A stretch of 64,000 nucleotides of DNA from NCBI RefSeq assembly GCF_021462225.1, contig NC_061812.1:47969363-48033362 (forward strand), read 5' to 3'. Source of the DNA: Girardinichthys multiradiatus (Eukaryota > Chordata > Actinopteri > Cyprinodontiformes > Goodeidae). Position 1 is the stretch's first letter, and each line of letters opens with the position of its first letter. This document shows, piece by piece, positions 35,495 through 46,697 of the stretch. The translations under genes and the position numbers were made by a program. The notes under the pieces were generated by a model. The model worked only from the letters and a program-made list of their open reading frames with translations, ran no database searches and had not been told where the DNA came from.

Positions 35495-36950
35495 ACATCA
35501 ACACCACATTTGAGCGGGCGGAGGTAGGCTTGGGGTCTTTTCACACCCCCGTTCGCTGTTTGCCGTCTGGGGTCGGAGGCCGGGAGAGGGAGCAGGTCTT
35601 CTGGTTTGGATCTGGGCTGGGGTTCGGGTTTGGGTTCGGGTCTTGAGGGTTGTCTGATGCTGGGACAGGTGTTTCGGCTCTGTCCCTGGCTTCTGTGCCC
35701 TGTCCGTCGGTTGGGGGGGCACCAAGCTTTGGCGAGGTTTTGGCTGGGTGTGGATTGGGATGCTCCAATGCTCTCTTCTGTGGTTCTGGCCCCTGGCCAG
35801 GCACCGTGCTGCGGTTGGCGATCAGGTGGGTGGGGCGGTCGAGCATGTCTTGTGCCTGCACTGGGGCGGCTGGCGGGTTGTGCTTGGCCTGGAGCGGTTG
35901 ACCGGCCCGGCCTGGTTACCCAACTGGTTTATGTTTCCTTCTCATGGACTGGCAGGCTGGGGCTGCTGGCACTGGCTTGATGGTTGGGCAGGCTTGGCTG
36001 TGTGCTGCTCTGCTGGCTGTCGTGTCCAGGGGTGAATCTGGGCGGCGGGCTTGAGGGTGGCGTGAGGGGCTGCAGCATATGGGGTGGGCAGGTTGTGTCC
36101 TCTTGTTGGATCTGGAGTCACCGGCATTTGAATCGGCTGAGCGATGGTAGAGATGGTAGAGCGGTGATGATAAAGGCGTTGCGTGGGGACCTTGCCTTGC
36201 TGTCACAGCACGCTCTGTGGTGGGGGGCAGAATGCAGCCGAATGCTTGGAGCGGGGCTGTGTGTGGAGCTTGCACTGTGTGGGTGTGGTTTTGCCGGCTT
36301 TTCTGGGATGACGCTCACCTGTGGGAAGTGTGCCCCCGAGGGTAAGGGATTTATGGCGTTTGGGTTTGGGGGCATGTGTTCGATATCTGTGTCCTGGTTG
36401 GGGGTGGCCCTGTGGGAAAATTCATGTTGGGGTTCACGGGGGTTGTGGGGCTCATGGGGCTCATGGGGTTGAGATCAGAAGTCATTGAGGGGTTGGGACT
36501 GTTTCATCCTGTGGCAGTTCTGGTTGGTGGGATCATTTGGACCATGTAGACCCCTCTTTTGTACATGGCCCCCTCTCCGGATGAGGATGGGGGTTATTGG
36601 GGACTGGGGTCGGGGCAGAGGGTCAGGGTCCGGGCTGGGGTCACTCGGGTTCGGACAGTGCCGGCACTAGTCTGGGATGGTGCTGGGGCGGTCTGCCTGT
36701 CTCCAGCCCCGGAGGGAAGGGGACCACCTCCTGGGTCTGGAGGCCGGTTGCCCTTATGGGGTATCGGCACTTGGACCTGGGAGTACAGAGTATGTATGGG
36801 GAGTGTCAGTGAGTGTTTGATGTTCATTGTTGTTTGTTTTTATGTTGGGTGAGTGTTTTTATGTGAATGCATGAGGGTGGGAATTTGTGATTGTGTGTGC
36901 CTATTCTTTTGTGTCAGGTTAGGTCTTGTACTGCTCCCTCTCCTAGAACA
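35495..36950. repeat. G-rich, G-skewed block of unknown nature (left part)
   Basis: The + strand is strongly enriched in G over C and T over A, with many GGGG runs and GGCTGG/GGGTT-type words, sharply different from its AT-rich flanks. Several long open frames on both strands are compositional, because stop codons are rare; none has conserved domain features, and the minus-strand ones are simply Pro/Gln-rich. No inverted repeat, LTR or reverse transcriptase is visible in it. It is interrupted by an L2 fragment at 36955-37560 and resumes after it. Confidence 0.6.
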
Positions 36951-36954
36951 GTTT

Positions 36955-37560
36955 CAGAATCAGAATCAGCTTTATTGCCAAGTTCATACATACAAACAAG
37001 GAATTTGACTCCGGTACACTTTGCTCTCTTTTTTTTTTTTTTATGCGTTATAAGATATATTTATGCATATATCTTTATGTCCCTAAATACATATATAAAA
37101 ATATACGAAGGTGCATTTGCAAAATAGTTTGCAATTGTTTGGTACTCTATTAAATGTTCATCAGAGAAACAGCCTGGGGGAAGAAACTGTCTTCGTGGCA
37201 GCTGGTTTTAGTAAACAGTGTTCTGTAGTGACGGCCTGAAGGTACAACTCTAAACAGTTTGTGTGCAGGGTGTGTGGGGTTTGCAGAGATTTTTGCAGCT
37301 CCTTTCCTGACCCTAGACCTGTACAAGTCCTGGATGGAGGGAAGATCAGCCCTGATTATTCTCTCTGCAGACCTGATTATTCAATGCAATCTGGACCTGT
37401 CCTGTTTGTGGATGAGCCAAACCACACTGAGATGGATGAAGACAGGACAGACTGAATGATGGCAGTGTAGAAGATGACCAGCAGCTCCTGTGGAAGGTTG
37501 TACTTCTTGAGTTGCCTCAGGAAGTACAGTCTCTGCTGGGCCTTCTTTCGAACAGTGTGG
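36955..37560 (-). mobile_element. L2-type LINE 3' fragment inside the G-rich block
   Basis: The + strand carries AGAATCAGAATCAGCTTTAT near 36956, the usual 3' end of teleost L2 elements in reverse. The minus-strand translation from 37571 reads GHTVRKKAQQRLYFLRQLKK, then LPQELLVIFYTAIIQSVLSS and ISVWFGSSTNRT, the C-terminal reverse-transcriptase region of L2. It is truncated at its 5' side near 37560. Confidence 0.75.
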
Positions 37561-38035
37561 CCCCCCATCAAATGTCGGGCCTATTCCCTCCCCGCCACAC
37601 TACCTGCCGGTGGTTGGTGTCTCTGCCCGCTGGTGTACTTGTGGTATCTGGGGCTGGGTGCTTTGGTGTGTGCTGGCTCACTCCCGGTGGCTACTTGATC
37701 CCTGAAACCCTGGGCTCTGTCGGGCCTCGGCTAGGGGAGTGATGTGTTCCGGGTCTCTGGATCCATGGCTGGACCTGCTCGGCATAGACTGCTGCCGGCG
37801 GGGCCTGTGGGCTCGTCCCTGCAGCTCCCTGGGGCTTTTGCACTGTGGCTGCTGGGTAGTTCCCCTGGGACACTCCCCAGCTTTTCTCTGGGGGGTGGTT
37901 GCGGTATTCCCGGCGATGGTTTTCCTGGGGTTCCTGTGCTCTGGGGGGCCTCTTTGGATGCCTATGGCTCGGATCTCCTCCGTATCTGTTGGATCTGGGT
38001 CCAGGGGGGCAGGTCTGTGGCCCCTCAAAAAAAGC
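37561..38035. repeat. G-rich, G-skewed block (right part)
   Basis: This has the same base composition and word use as 35495-36950 and directly follows the L2 fragment, so the two are probably one unit split by the L2 insertion. Open frames on both strands are shadows of composition. The block ends near 38035, where a + strand L2 fragment begins. Confidence 0.5.
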
Positions 38036-38039
38036 TGTT

Positions 38040-39190
38040 AATATGAATGTTTGTTTCCACAGGTGTAGAAGCAAGCAGGGTGTTACCCTAGATTCTGGAA
38101 TTGTGCCGCTGAATGTGGCAGCAGGTTGGAGTAGCTCTCTGTGGAGTTGGAGTTGAAGATGCCATCATATACCTGCTTCAACAAACCCACAGTCATCTGG
38201 ACAAAGCCAGCAGCACTGTGAGGATCATGTTCTTTATTTCTCCAGTGCATTTAACACAATCCAACCTGATTTGCCTTATCAGAAACAGGTGGAGGCCTCA
38301 ATGACTACCTGACAAACAGACCACAGTTTGTGAGACTGAAGGGTTGTGTATCTAACCAGGTAGTCAGCAGCACAGGAGCAACACAGGGGACTGTACTCTC
38401 CCCATTCCTATTCATTCTGTTCACCTCAGACTTCCAGTACAAGACAGACTCCTGTCACCTGTAGAAATACTCGGATGATTCTACTGTCGTGGGGTAGATC
38501 AGAGATGGACAAGATGAGTACAGGAAGGTGGTGAACCGCTTTGTGGCATGGTGTGGAAACAATCATCTCATTTTGAACGTGACTAAAACAAAGGAAATGA
38601 TTGTAGATTTTAAGAAAAACAGGAATAAATCGAAAACTATTTCCATCATGGGAGAAGATGTGGAGGTGGTGGAGGAGTATAAATACCTCGGTGTTCACAT
38701 GGACAACAGACTGGACTGGAGATGCAACTGTGAAGCCATCTACAAGAAGGGACAGAGCAGACTGTACTTCTTGAGGAACCTTAGGTCCTTCGGTGTTTGC
38801 GGCAAGATCCTGCAGATCTTCTATAAGTCTGTTGTGGAAAGAGTAATCTCTTCTGCCATCATTTGCTGGGGAAGCAGCATCAGAGCCAGGGACTTAAAAA
38901 AGCTCAACAAGCTAATAAAGAAGGCTGGCTCTGTTCTGGTGACTCCTCTGGAACCTCTGGAGATAACTATGCAAAGAAGGATTCTTCATAAAATGAAGAA
39001 CATTATGGCAACCCTGAGCATCCTCTTCATGAGATGTCTTCAGTCAGAGGCTTCTTCAGATGTGCTGTAAGACAGACCGCTACAGGAGATCCTTCCTGCC
39101 CACAGCCATCAGCGTCGCTCTTTGAAGAAACCTACATAATGAGCTACAACATTTAATTTCCCTTTGGGATTAATAAAGTATTTTTGAATT
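38040..39190 (+). mobile_element. L2-type LINE fragment (reverse transcriptase and 3' end)
   Basis: A 5'-truncated L2/Maui-type LINE. Near 38465 the catalytic box reads YSDDSTVVG with stops on both sides. An open frame at 38528-39070 encodes MVNRFVAWCGNNHLILNVTK, YKYLGVHMDNRLDW, KKGQSRLYFLRNLRSFGVCG and ISSAIICWGSSI. The 3' end has TTTGGGATTAATAAAGTATT followed by short TTGAAT-type repeats near 39185-39205. In-frame stops show that it is inactive. Confidence 0.82.
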
Positions 39191-39844
39191 TGAATTGAAT
39201 TGAATTATCTTATTATCTCTTCATCTGTCCTCTCCCTTTTTCCTTTTTGCCCCACCACTCTCTCTTTCGTGCGCCTTATTTTTTCCTATTTGTTTCTGTC
39301 TCCATGTCCGTAACAACTGAAATAATCCCAAAGCAATTTCTAATAAAGTTTCTTTTATAAATATCAAGCAGAGCTTTAAAGCCAGGCTGTAATGCTCCAC
39401 TGAGCTACTCTGCTAGACAGGACACAAAAAAAAGAAACACATTTAGCATTTTACAAAGTCGTCCAAATCTTATTAGAACTTTTAAAATGTTGACATTTAA
39501 TGTAAAAGCATTAGTTACAAAGTAATCCGCCTGTTTTAAAAATTGGCACTTTGACTTCCCCGCAGTCCAGATATTTCATTTCTCAGAGCTGTTACAACTG
39601 CCCCAATCTAAAATATTTAGATGTGACTGGAGTGACTTGAGGCACGACAAGAGTGTGAGGTCAAGGGACATGGATTGAGAGCAACAGCCTCTGTCCCTCT
39701 AACGGAGGAAACCAAAGATGATTTTGTACAGGATGACAAGTTGGACACAATACCACACATTAACCATTAGCGAAGAGAACATCAACACTTTAAAAAATTG
39801 TGAGGAAGTTTAAGTTGAATCAAACATTTTAATCAAATATAGCA

Positions 39845-40775
39845 GCTGCTTCACCGTCCCGTCACCGGTCCTGTTCATAACTTTTATGGACAGGATTTCT
39901 AGACGCAGCCAAGGGCCGGAGGGGGTCTGGTTTGGGAACCAGTGGATTTCGTCTCTTCTTTTTGCAGATGACGTGGTCCTGCTGGCCCCCTCTAGCCAAG
40001 ACCTACAGCATGCGCTGGGGCGGTTCGCAGCCGAGTGTGAAGCGACTGGGATGAAGATCAGCTCCTCCAAGTCCGAGGCAATGGTACTCGACCGGAAAAG
40101 GGTGGCTTGTCCTCTTCAGGTTGGACAGGAGTTCCTGCCTCAAGTGGAGGAGTTTAAGTATCTCGGGGTCTTGTTCACGAGTGGGGGAAAAATGAAGCGG
40201 GAGATCGACAGACGGATCGGTGCGGCTGCCGCAGTAATGGGGGCACTGTACCGGTCCGTTGTTGTGAAGAGAGAGCTAAGCCGAAAAGCAAAGCTCTCAA
40301 TTTACCGGTCGGTCTACGTTCCTACCCTCACCTATGGCCATGAACTTTGGGTCATGACCGAAAGAACGAGATCCCGGATACAAGCGGCTGAAATGAGCTT
40401 CCTCCATAGGGTGGCCGGGCACTCCCTTAGAGATAGGGTGAGGAGCTCGGCCATCCGGGAGGGGCTCGGAGTAGAGCCGCTGCTCCTCCACATCGAGAGG
40501 AGCCAGTTGAGGTGGCTCGGGCATCTATACTGGATGCCTCCTGGGCGCCTTCCGCTGGAGGTGTTCCAGGCACGTCCCACCGGGAGGAGGCCCAGGGGAC
40601 AGCCCAGGACACGCTGGAGGGACTATGTCTCTCGACTGGCCTGGGAACGCCTTGGGCTCCACCCGCAGGAGCTGGAAGAGGTGTCTGGGGAGAGGGACGT
40701 CTGGGTGTCTCTGCTGAGTCTGCTGCCCCTGCGACCTGGTCCCGGATAAGCAGAAGACGACAAGTACGAGGATGC
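39845..40775 (+). mobile_element. RTE-like LINE fragment with long open C-terminal frame
   Basis: The frame from 39886 to 40749 is open for 287 codons: SSLLFADDVVLLAPSSQDLQ (FADD box with both catalytic Asp), NFxxxGMKIS-type helix (GMKISSSKSEAMVLDRKRV), FKYLGVLFTSGGKMKREIDR, SIYRSVYVPTLTYGHELWVM, RSQLRWLGHLYWMPPGRLPL and GRRPRGQPRTRWRDYVSRLA. The 5' half with the palm's first part and the endonuclease is absent, so it is a dead copy, but a rather young one. The related minus-strand copy lies at 7414-7970. It ends directly before an LTR at 40792. Confidence 0.82.
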
Positions 40776-40791
40776 TCTGGATGCTTCAACT

Positions 40792-41160
40792 TGTTAGGAA
40801 TAACCTTTATTACTATTACTCATAGCTGTTTTTCCCATCTATACCATAGTGATATAAAGTATAAGTTCTAATGTTTCCCTTTTGTCAGAATAGGATAAGG
40901 ATGCTCATCGACACACATTACAAGGGTAAATGGCCCAAGGGTTGTCATGAATGACCTGAGGCTGGGGCAGTGGGTTTGATAGTGGAGCAGCCAGTATAAC
41001 TGGTTTGATTAGAAAGCCATGGCACACTTAGATTAAGGAAGGACACCACAATGGTGACACATAGTCTGCGGATAATCACTGAGTGCACACCATTTCATCG
41101 GAGTACCAAATATAAAAACTATATGCAGCCTTCTATCGAGGCTCTTCATCATCCTCTAAC
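40792..41160 (+). mobile_element. Retroviral LTR, left copy (partial)
   Basis: This 369-base segment begins TGTTAGGAATAACCTTTATT and matches the segment from 49634 onward. Shared blocks include GGATAAGGATGCTCATCGAC (left version), GGTTTGATTAGAAAGCCA, the TATA-like box ATATAAAAACT near 41109 and CTTCTATCGAGGCTCTTCAT. It stops abruptly at CTCTAAC (41160), where a hAT-like element begins. The right copy continues beyond that point. It is the probable 5' LTR of the decayed provirus. Confidence 0.75.
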
Positions 41161-41900
41161 CAGGGATGAAAGTGAGCCGGTCCGGTACTGCGTACCACTA
41201 AAAGATTCTGCGCCTGTACACAGTACCGGGAAGAGGGAAGAACAGCTGTCTGCTATGAAGCCGTCATCCAGAACCAGTTACGGCTGCAAAAATTCACGAG
41301 CACACAAAGAAGGTCAGATCCGCAATCAACAGGCAGTCTAAAACTTGACTGAATCTGTTTATAAATATAGCGTTTTTCCCCTCATTCCAAATAGTTTCTG
41401 AACTGTTCTGCTATGCTGGAGCCTCAATGCTCTTGCTTTGCTTCTCTCCCCTCGGAGCTCGAGGCTTTTATGAACGGCTAGCCTTTAAAACAAGCACCGC
41501 TACATTTAATGTCTCTCTGCTCGCTGCTAAATAGCCCAGTTAAAAGCAAAGGGAGAGAAACTAGTTGTGTTTTATGTTATTTTGCTGAAATACAAAAACA
41601 CAGTACAGCTCGAACAGACCGCTTATGACCAGAGATTTCCCACACTACACGAGAGCGCATGCGCGCTTACCCCTAAAACAGAGCGGTTGCCAAGGAGATC
41701 GGTGTGTTCGATTTAATGGACTGGGAGATTTTACACAGGTGGTGCAGACATAAAAAATGTTGCTTGCATTAGGACAGGACAAACAATAAATCACTTACCA
41801 TCTACAGACTTTTAACTAAAAACTGCGAAAACAACCAAACTGTCACATGTTTTTTATTTAAATGAAATCAAAACTTGACCACAATGCAGAGAACAATAAC
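41161..41900. mobile_element. hAT-like non-autonomous element (one end)
   Basis: The terminus CAGGGATGAAAGTGAGCCGG followed by TCCGGTACTGCGTACC is typical of a hAT-like inverted repeat in teleosts. It begins exactly where the left LTR copy is broken. The far end and 8-base target duplication were not found. The interior has no transposase, and the end near 41900 is approximate. Confidence 0.55.
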
Positions 41901-42000
41901 TTCTTTGTTCAAAAGAAAGACGGAAACTGAAGATGAAAAGTTATGCATCAGAAAATGGTTTATCATTGTTTTCATACATGGCAGTTCTTTAACAATTGAA

Positions 42001-42031
<31 letters not shown>

Positions 42032-42120
42032 CAAGTGATTCTAATTTCTGCCTCATACAGACAGCCTACAGTAAAGTAACATATTGATACATTTTAATTA
42101 GTTTGAGTTTGGACTTTGCT

Positions 42121-42172
<52 letters not shown>
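42001..42172. repeat. Two (TA)n microsatellites with a short (CA)n
   Basis: A (TA) run of about 28 bases begins near 42001. A second of about 37 bases begins near 42124 and passes into (CA)n at 42161-42172. The Tc1 element begins directly after. Open frames here encode only Tyr-Ile repeats. Confidence 0.85.
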
Positions 42173-42922
42173 GGTGAGGTGGGAGAGTCTGTCCATAGGA
42201 CAACAATCAGTCGTACACTGCACAAATCTGGCCTTTATGGAAGAGTAGCAAGAAGAAAGCCATTTCTCAAAGATATCCATAAAAAGTCTTGTTTAAAGTT
42301 TGCCACAAGCCACCTGGGAGACACACCAAACATGTGGAAGAAGGTGCTCTGGTCAGATGAAACCAAAATCGAACTGTTTGGCCACAATGCAAAACTATAT
42401 GTTTGGCGTAAAAGCAACACAGCTCATCACCCTGAACACACCATCCCCACTGACAAACATGGTGGTGGCAGCATCATGGTTTGGGCCTGCTTTTCGTCAG
42501 CAGGGACAGGGAAGACGGTCAAAATTGATGGGAAGATGTATGGGGCAAAATACAGGACCATTCTGGAAGAAAACACGTTGGAGTCTGCAAGAGACCTGAG
42601 ACTGGGACGGAGATTTATCTTCCAACAAGACAATGATCCAAAACATAAAGCCAAATCTACAATGGAATGGTTCACAAATAAACGTATCCAGGTGTTGGAA
42701 TGGCCAAGTCAAAGTCCAGACCTGAATCCAATCGAGAATCTGTGGAAAGAGCTGAAGACTGCTGTTCACGAACGCTCTCCATCCAACCTCACTGAGCTCC
42801 AGCTGTTTTGCAAGGAAGAATGGGCAAGAATTTAAGTCTCTTGATGTGCAAAACTGATAGAGACATACCCCAAGCGACTTGCAGCTGTAATTGCAGCAAA
42901 GGGTGGCGCTACAAAGTATTAA
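42173..42922 (+). pseudogene. Tc1 transposase fragment with intact DDE triad
   Basis: The frame is open to 42835 and contains LWSDETKIELFGHNAKLYVW (first Asp), FQQDNDPKHKAK (second Asp) and [20 protein letters not shown] (Glu). In-frame stops then follow: TAA at about 42833, and TGA nine bases later. The tail ETYPKRLAAVIAAKGGATKY is still readable to about 42922. The N-terminal DNA-binding domain is missing, so it is not functional. Confidence 0.8.
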
Positions 42923-43140
42923 TGCAAGGGGCCGAATAATATTGCACGATCCACTTTTCAAATTTTTATTTGTTAAACAAGTTTGACACATCCAATAAAT
43001 TTCATTCCACTTCACGATTGTGTCCCACTTGTTGATGATTTTTCCCAAAAAATTAGAATTTTATATCTTTACGTTTGAAGCCTGAAATGTGGCAAGAGGT
43101 TAAAAAGTTCAAGGGGGCCGAATACCTTCGCAAGGCACTG
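42173..43140 (+). mobile_element. Tc1-like transposon, left part lost
   Basis: The body starts within the transposase (GEVGESVHRTTISRTLHKSG) directly after a microsatellite, so the left terminus and DNA-binding half are missing. The right end is complete: GGGGGCCGAATACCTTCGCA followed by AGGCACTG (43140) and TA. It lies inside the retroviral interval between the two LTR copies. Confidence 0.83.
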
Positions 43141-43150
43141 TAGTTACTAA

Positions 43151-43470
43151 TGATTTTTTAAGCTGATAATAGCATAGACAATGATTTTAGAACAACTAAC
43201 AGAACTAAGCCAGACCTGAAAGGACAACCTTGCTGGACTTTCAAAATAAGACAAAACATGCTCTACAAAATAAAAACCTTTACATTTTAAACTATATATA
43301 ATTGCAGGACTGGGCATTATACTGCTGTTGGAGTTCACCCAGTGTTGGAAATGGGACTATGCTGGTCCTTTGAAATAAGGCTTACTGAAACTTTCAAAAT
43401 AAAAGCCTCAGCGTTCCATAGTTTGTATTGATTTTTTAAGCTGATAATAGCATACACAATGATTTTAGAA
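43151..43470. repeat. Direct repeat pair of 42 bases
   Basis: The segment 43151-43192 (begins TGATTTTTTAAGCTGATAAT) recurs at 43429-43470 with a single difference. They are 278 bases apart, between two Tc1 elements. Similar weaker matches (AAATAAAAACC, AAATAAAAGCC) occur between them, suggesting a duplicated unit or an unnamed repeat. Confidence 0.75.
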
Positions 43471-43514
43471 TAGCAAGCAGGTTCTTTATATCTAGTGGAA
43501 GTACGCCAGACCTA

Positions 43515-44632
43515 CAGGTCCTTCTCAAAATATTAGCATATTGTGATAAAGTTCATTATTTTCCATAATGTAATGATGAAAATTTAACATTCATATATTT
43601 TAGATTCATTGCACACTAACTGAAATATTTCAGGTCTTTTATTGTCTTAATACGGATGATTTTGGCATACAGCTCATGAAAACCCAAAATTCCTATCTCA
43701 CAAAATTAGCATATCATTAAAAGGGTCTCTAAACGAGCTATGAACCTAATCATCTGAATCAACGAGTTAACTCTAAACACCTGCAAAAGATTCCTGAGGC
43801 CTTTAAAACTCCCAGCCTGGTTCATCACTCAAAACCACAATCATGGGTAAGACTGCCGACCTGACTGCTGTCCAGAAGGCCACTATTGACACCCTCAAGC
43901 AAGAGGGTAAGACACAGAAAGAAATTTCTGAACGAATAGGCTGTTCCCAGAGTGCTGTATCAAGGCACCTCAGTGGGAAGTCTGTGGAAAGGAAAAAGTG
44001 TGGCAGAAAACGCTGCACAATGAGAAGAGGTGACCGGACCCTAAGGAAGATTGTGGAGAAGGGCCGATTCCAGACCTTGGGGGACCTGCGGAAGCAGTGG
44101 ACTGAGTCTGGAGTAGAAACATCCAGAGCCACCGTGCACAGGCGTGTGCAGGAAATGGGCTACAGCTGCCGCATTCCCCAGGTCAAGCCACTTTTGAACC
44201 AGAAACAGCGGCAGAAGCGCCTGACCTGGGCTACAGAGAAGCAGCACTGGACTGTTGCTCAGTGGTCCAAAGTACTTTTTTCGGATGAAAGCAAATTCTG
44301 CATGTCCTTTGGAAATCAAGGTGCCAGAGTCTGGAGGAAGACTGGGGAGAAGGAAATGCCAAAATGCCAGAAGTCCAGTGTCAAGTACCCACAGTCAGTG
44401 ATGGTCTGGGGTGCCGTGTCAGCTGCTGGTGTTGGTCCACTGTGTTTTATCAAGGGCAGGGTCAATGCAGCTAGCTATCAGGAGATTTTGGAGCACTTCA
44501 TGCTTCCATCTGCTGAAAAGCTTTATGGAGATGAAGATTTCATTTTTCAACACGACCTGGCACCTGCTCACAGTGCCAAAACCACTGGTAAATGGTTTAC
44601 TGACCATGGTATCACTGTGCTCAATTGGCCTC
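43515..44632 (+). mobile_element. Tc1-like transposon, right end lost
   Basis: The left terminus begins after TA (43513-43514) with CAGGTCCTTCTCAAAATATT. The leader contains an internal repeat of the motif CAAAATTAGCATAT near 43702. The transposase starts at 43843. Similarity stops near 44632, just after NWP; the right part is missing. This is a further Tc1 family, distinct from the other copies. Confidence 0.85.
43843..44632 (+). pseudogene. Tc1 transposase, C-terminally truncated
   Basis: The frame is open from MGKTADLTAVQKATIDTLKQ through the helix-turn-helix part (ISERIGCSQSAVSRHLSGKS), the second DNA-binding part (TSRATVHRRVQEMGYSCRIP), LFSDESKFCMSFGNQGARVW with the first catalytic Asp, and FQHDLAPAHSAKTTGKWFTD with the second. 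It is cut before the Glu motif. The open frame then continues about 42 residues into unrelated DNA to a stop at 44760. Without the Glu it cannot catalyse transposition. Confidence 0.85.
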
Positions 44633-46450
44633 AATTTGGAAAAACATTCACTCATTTAAGACTTACGGGAAGAGGAAAAATGCTGTTAACTTTATATAAC
44701 TTGAACAGAATAAACCTATCATTGCCTTCTGACAAGATTAAAATTAATGTCCTGTATTAAAACTTGGTTTTCACCAAAAGTGGTAGTTGCATTAAATGAT
44801 AGAGTTGATTTAATTGATGGAATTAAAAACAATAAAATCCCTGGCGGATTATGGATACCGATTTATGTCGGGTCAAGTCAGGTTTGTTTGTATGGTGCTT
44901 TTCGGCAACAACACACTCAGGGCGCTGTACATAAGGAGGAACATTGCAGTGGTAGGGAAAATAAAATAACAGAGGTAAGAATAGAATGATGGATAAGAAA
45001 ATGAACGGAAAGTTGGACTGAAAACTTAACTAAAACTTAACTTAATTTATAATGTTTAGATGGCACAGCCATTATTTATGCATAAATAGATTTATTGAGG
45101 TAGGCAGAAGTACAAATTAATTTTTCAACGTTCACTACTTGATGCTGCAAAAGGGTGACAAGAGGCCAAGTATCCATAGTTTTTGTGTCAGACCACCAGG
45201 TGCTACAAAGGTAGGCTATACTTTCCTTTTTCTGAACAAAATGATTCTGTTTATAACTAATCTATTTGCTTTTTATCTTCTTTTACTCCTTAATAAGCTG
45301 ATACACAGCAAGACTACAATGTCGTTTATTTTTGTCTTCTTTGTATAAAATAATAATGGAAATAACAATGTACAAATATGATTATGTGTTGTGAAATAAA
45401 GATGGTGAAAGAAAGAAAAATGCTGATTTCACTACCCATGTTTGTGATTTCTTGTTTGTGTTAATTTGTTGTACTGGGATGGCTGTATGATCAGACTTTA
45501 TTTTCAGGTATTGCCTGTCACAATACTCATGATTTCTCTGGAAAGGTTGATGGAGACTCGTCCCACTATATTGCCTGATGATGTGAGCGATAACCCTAAA
45601 CATTTATTTTTCTCCCAGGTGAAGAAGACCTGAGAAGGTGGCTGGGACCAGCCTGACAAATGGGTCCATTGACACATTATTACTTAGAACATAACATCTC
45701 TGGGGTTCAGGAACAATAGAAATCCAAAGATTGTGTTTGAGGGTTGAAAACGTGTGGTTGAGAAGAGTGTGAAAGGAATGAATGAAGGCCCAAGGTATGA
45801 ATGATGAATGATGTGGGTCGTATGAGTGAAAGGTTCATGGATCGAATTGTATGTTTTAGTTTCTGTGAGCTCATTATTTGTTTTGGGTTTTGATTCATAG
45901 TTGTGTTCGGACAACTAATGAACGTTTTAGAGTTTTGTTTTTCATTTGTTTTTTCTCTAATGTCGGTGTTCCCTATATGTGTTCAGATGCTCGCAAGTTG
46001 GAACAATTTTCTGGGTTTTAGTTTCAGAGGGTGAAAACTTAAATTGTCTAAATTTCTGTTTTAATGTTTGTCTGACTAACCTTTAGACTTCAGAGAAAAC
46101 AAAAAGAAATAATAATAATCATAAGATGGAAAAATGGAAATGGATATATTGGATAAAAAATTACTGGTTATAGTGATCACATGTTTAGCAGGAATGAATA
46201 ACTAAATAATGGTATGATTAAGGTTGTACAGAATATGCAAATTACTTTTATCTAGTATTGGGGGTAGAGGTTACGGGGAAGGACCCTAAAGGTCTAATTT
46301 AATGGACAATAAAGTAGCAACTAACTGGGTTACAATATAAATATGATTTTTGGGTTAAAGGTGAGAAGATGACTGTTATATTAATTACATATAAGATTCT
46401 CATGAAAACAGGTACTGGAGCATTTCCTGTTCCCAACAAGCCCTAAAGGA
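44633..46450. other. Decayed interior of the provirus, mostly unassigned
   Basis: No open frame with a recognisable domain is present. A short block near 44890-44960 (GCGCTGTACATAAGGAGGAA) resembles a teleost LINE/SINE tail. If the flanking LTRs belong to one provirus, this should correspond to gag or pol sequence, but I cannot identify it. Confidence 0.45.
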
Positions 46451-46466
46451 AACTGTTATTTATTTT

Positions 46467-46697
46467 ATGGGTTCTGACAACAGAGTGAAAGGATGTAGAG
46501 ATGTACTTGACACTTTCACCAGGTCGGCTGAGAGAGATAATCACACAATCAAAAAACGATTGGCTGAAGTTTGCGCTGATACAAAAATGAAGTGGCTGGA
46601 TGCGCTGCCCTTGGTGATGTTTTACATCAGATTATCACCCACTGAGCTCATGGGTTTAACTCCCCATGAGCTGCTGACAGGAAGAACCATACCCTGA
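46467..46697 (+). pseudogene. Endogenous retrovirus: integrase C-terminal remnant
   Basis: The short open frame reads near its centre TIKKRLAEVCADTKMKWLDA and then LPLVMFYIRLSPTELMGLTP, followed by HELLTGRTIP. This matches the region around the end of the integrase catalytic core in gamma/epsilon-type retroviruses (the LTPHE-LLTGR type of motif). Upstream pol is not readable and the frame ends at 46697. It is a fossil fragment. Confidence 0.7.

Noticed and set aside
35541..36380. Several long Pro-rich open frames on the minus strand and Gly/Trp-rich ones on the plus strand
   Set aside because: They overlap in most frames, lack domains and follow from the G-skewed composition, in which stop codons are rare.
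42116..42172. Start of the Tc1 open frame in the microsatellite
   Set aside because: The Tyr-Ile repeat comes from (TA)n and is not part of the transposase.
44633..44760. C-terminal extension of the Tc1 frame at 43.8 kb
   Set aside because: Similarity to the transposase stops near 44632; the rest is fortuitous read-through into flanking DNA.
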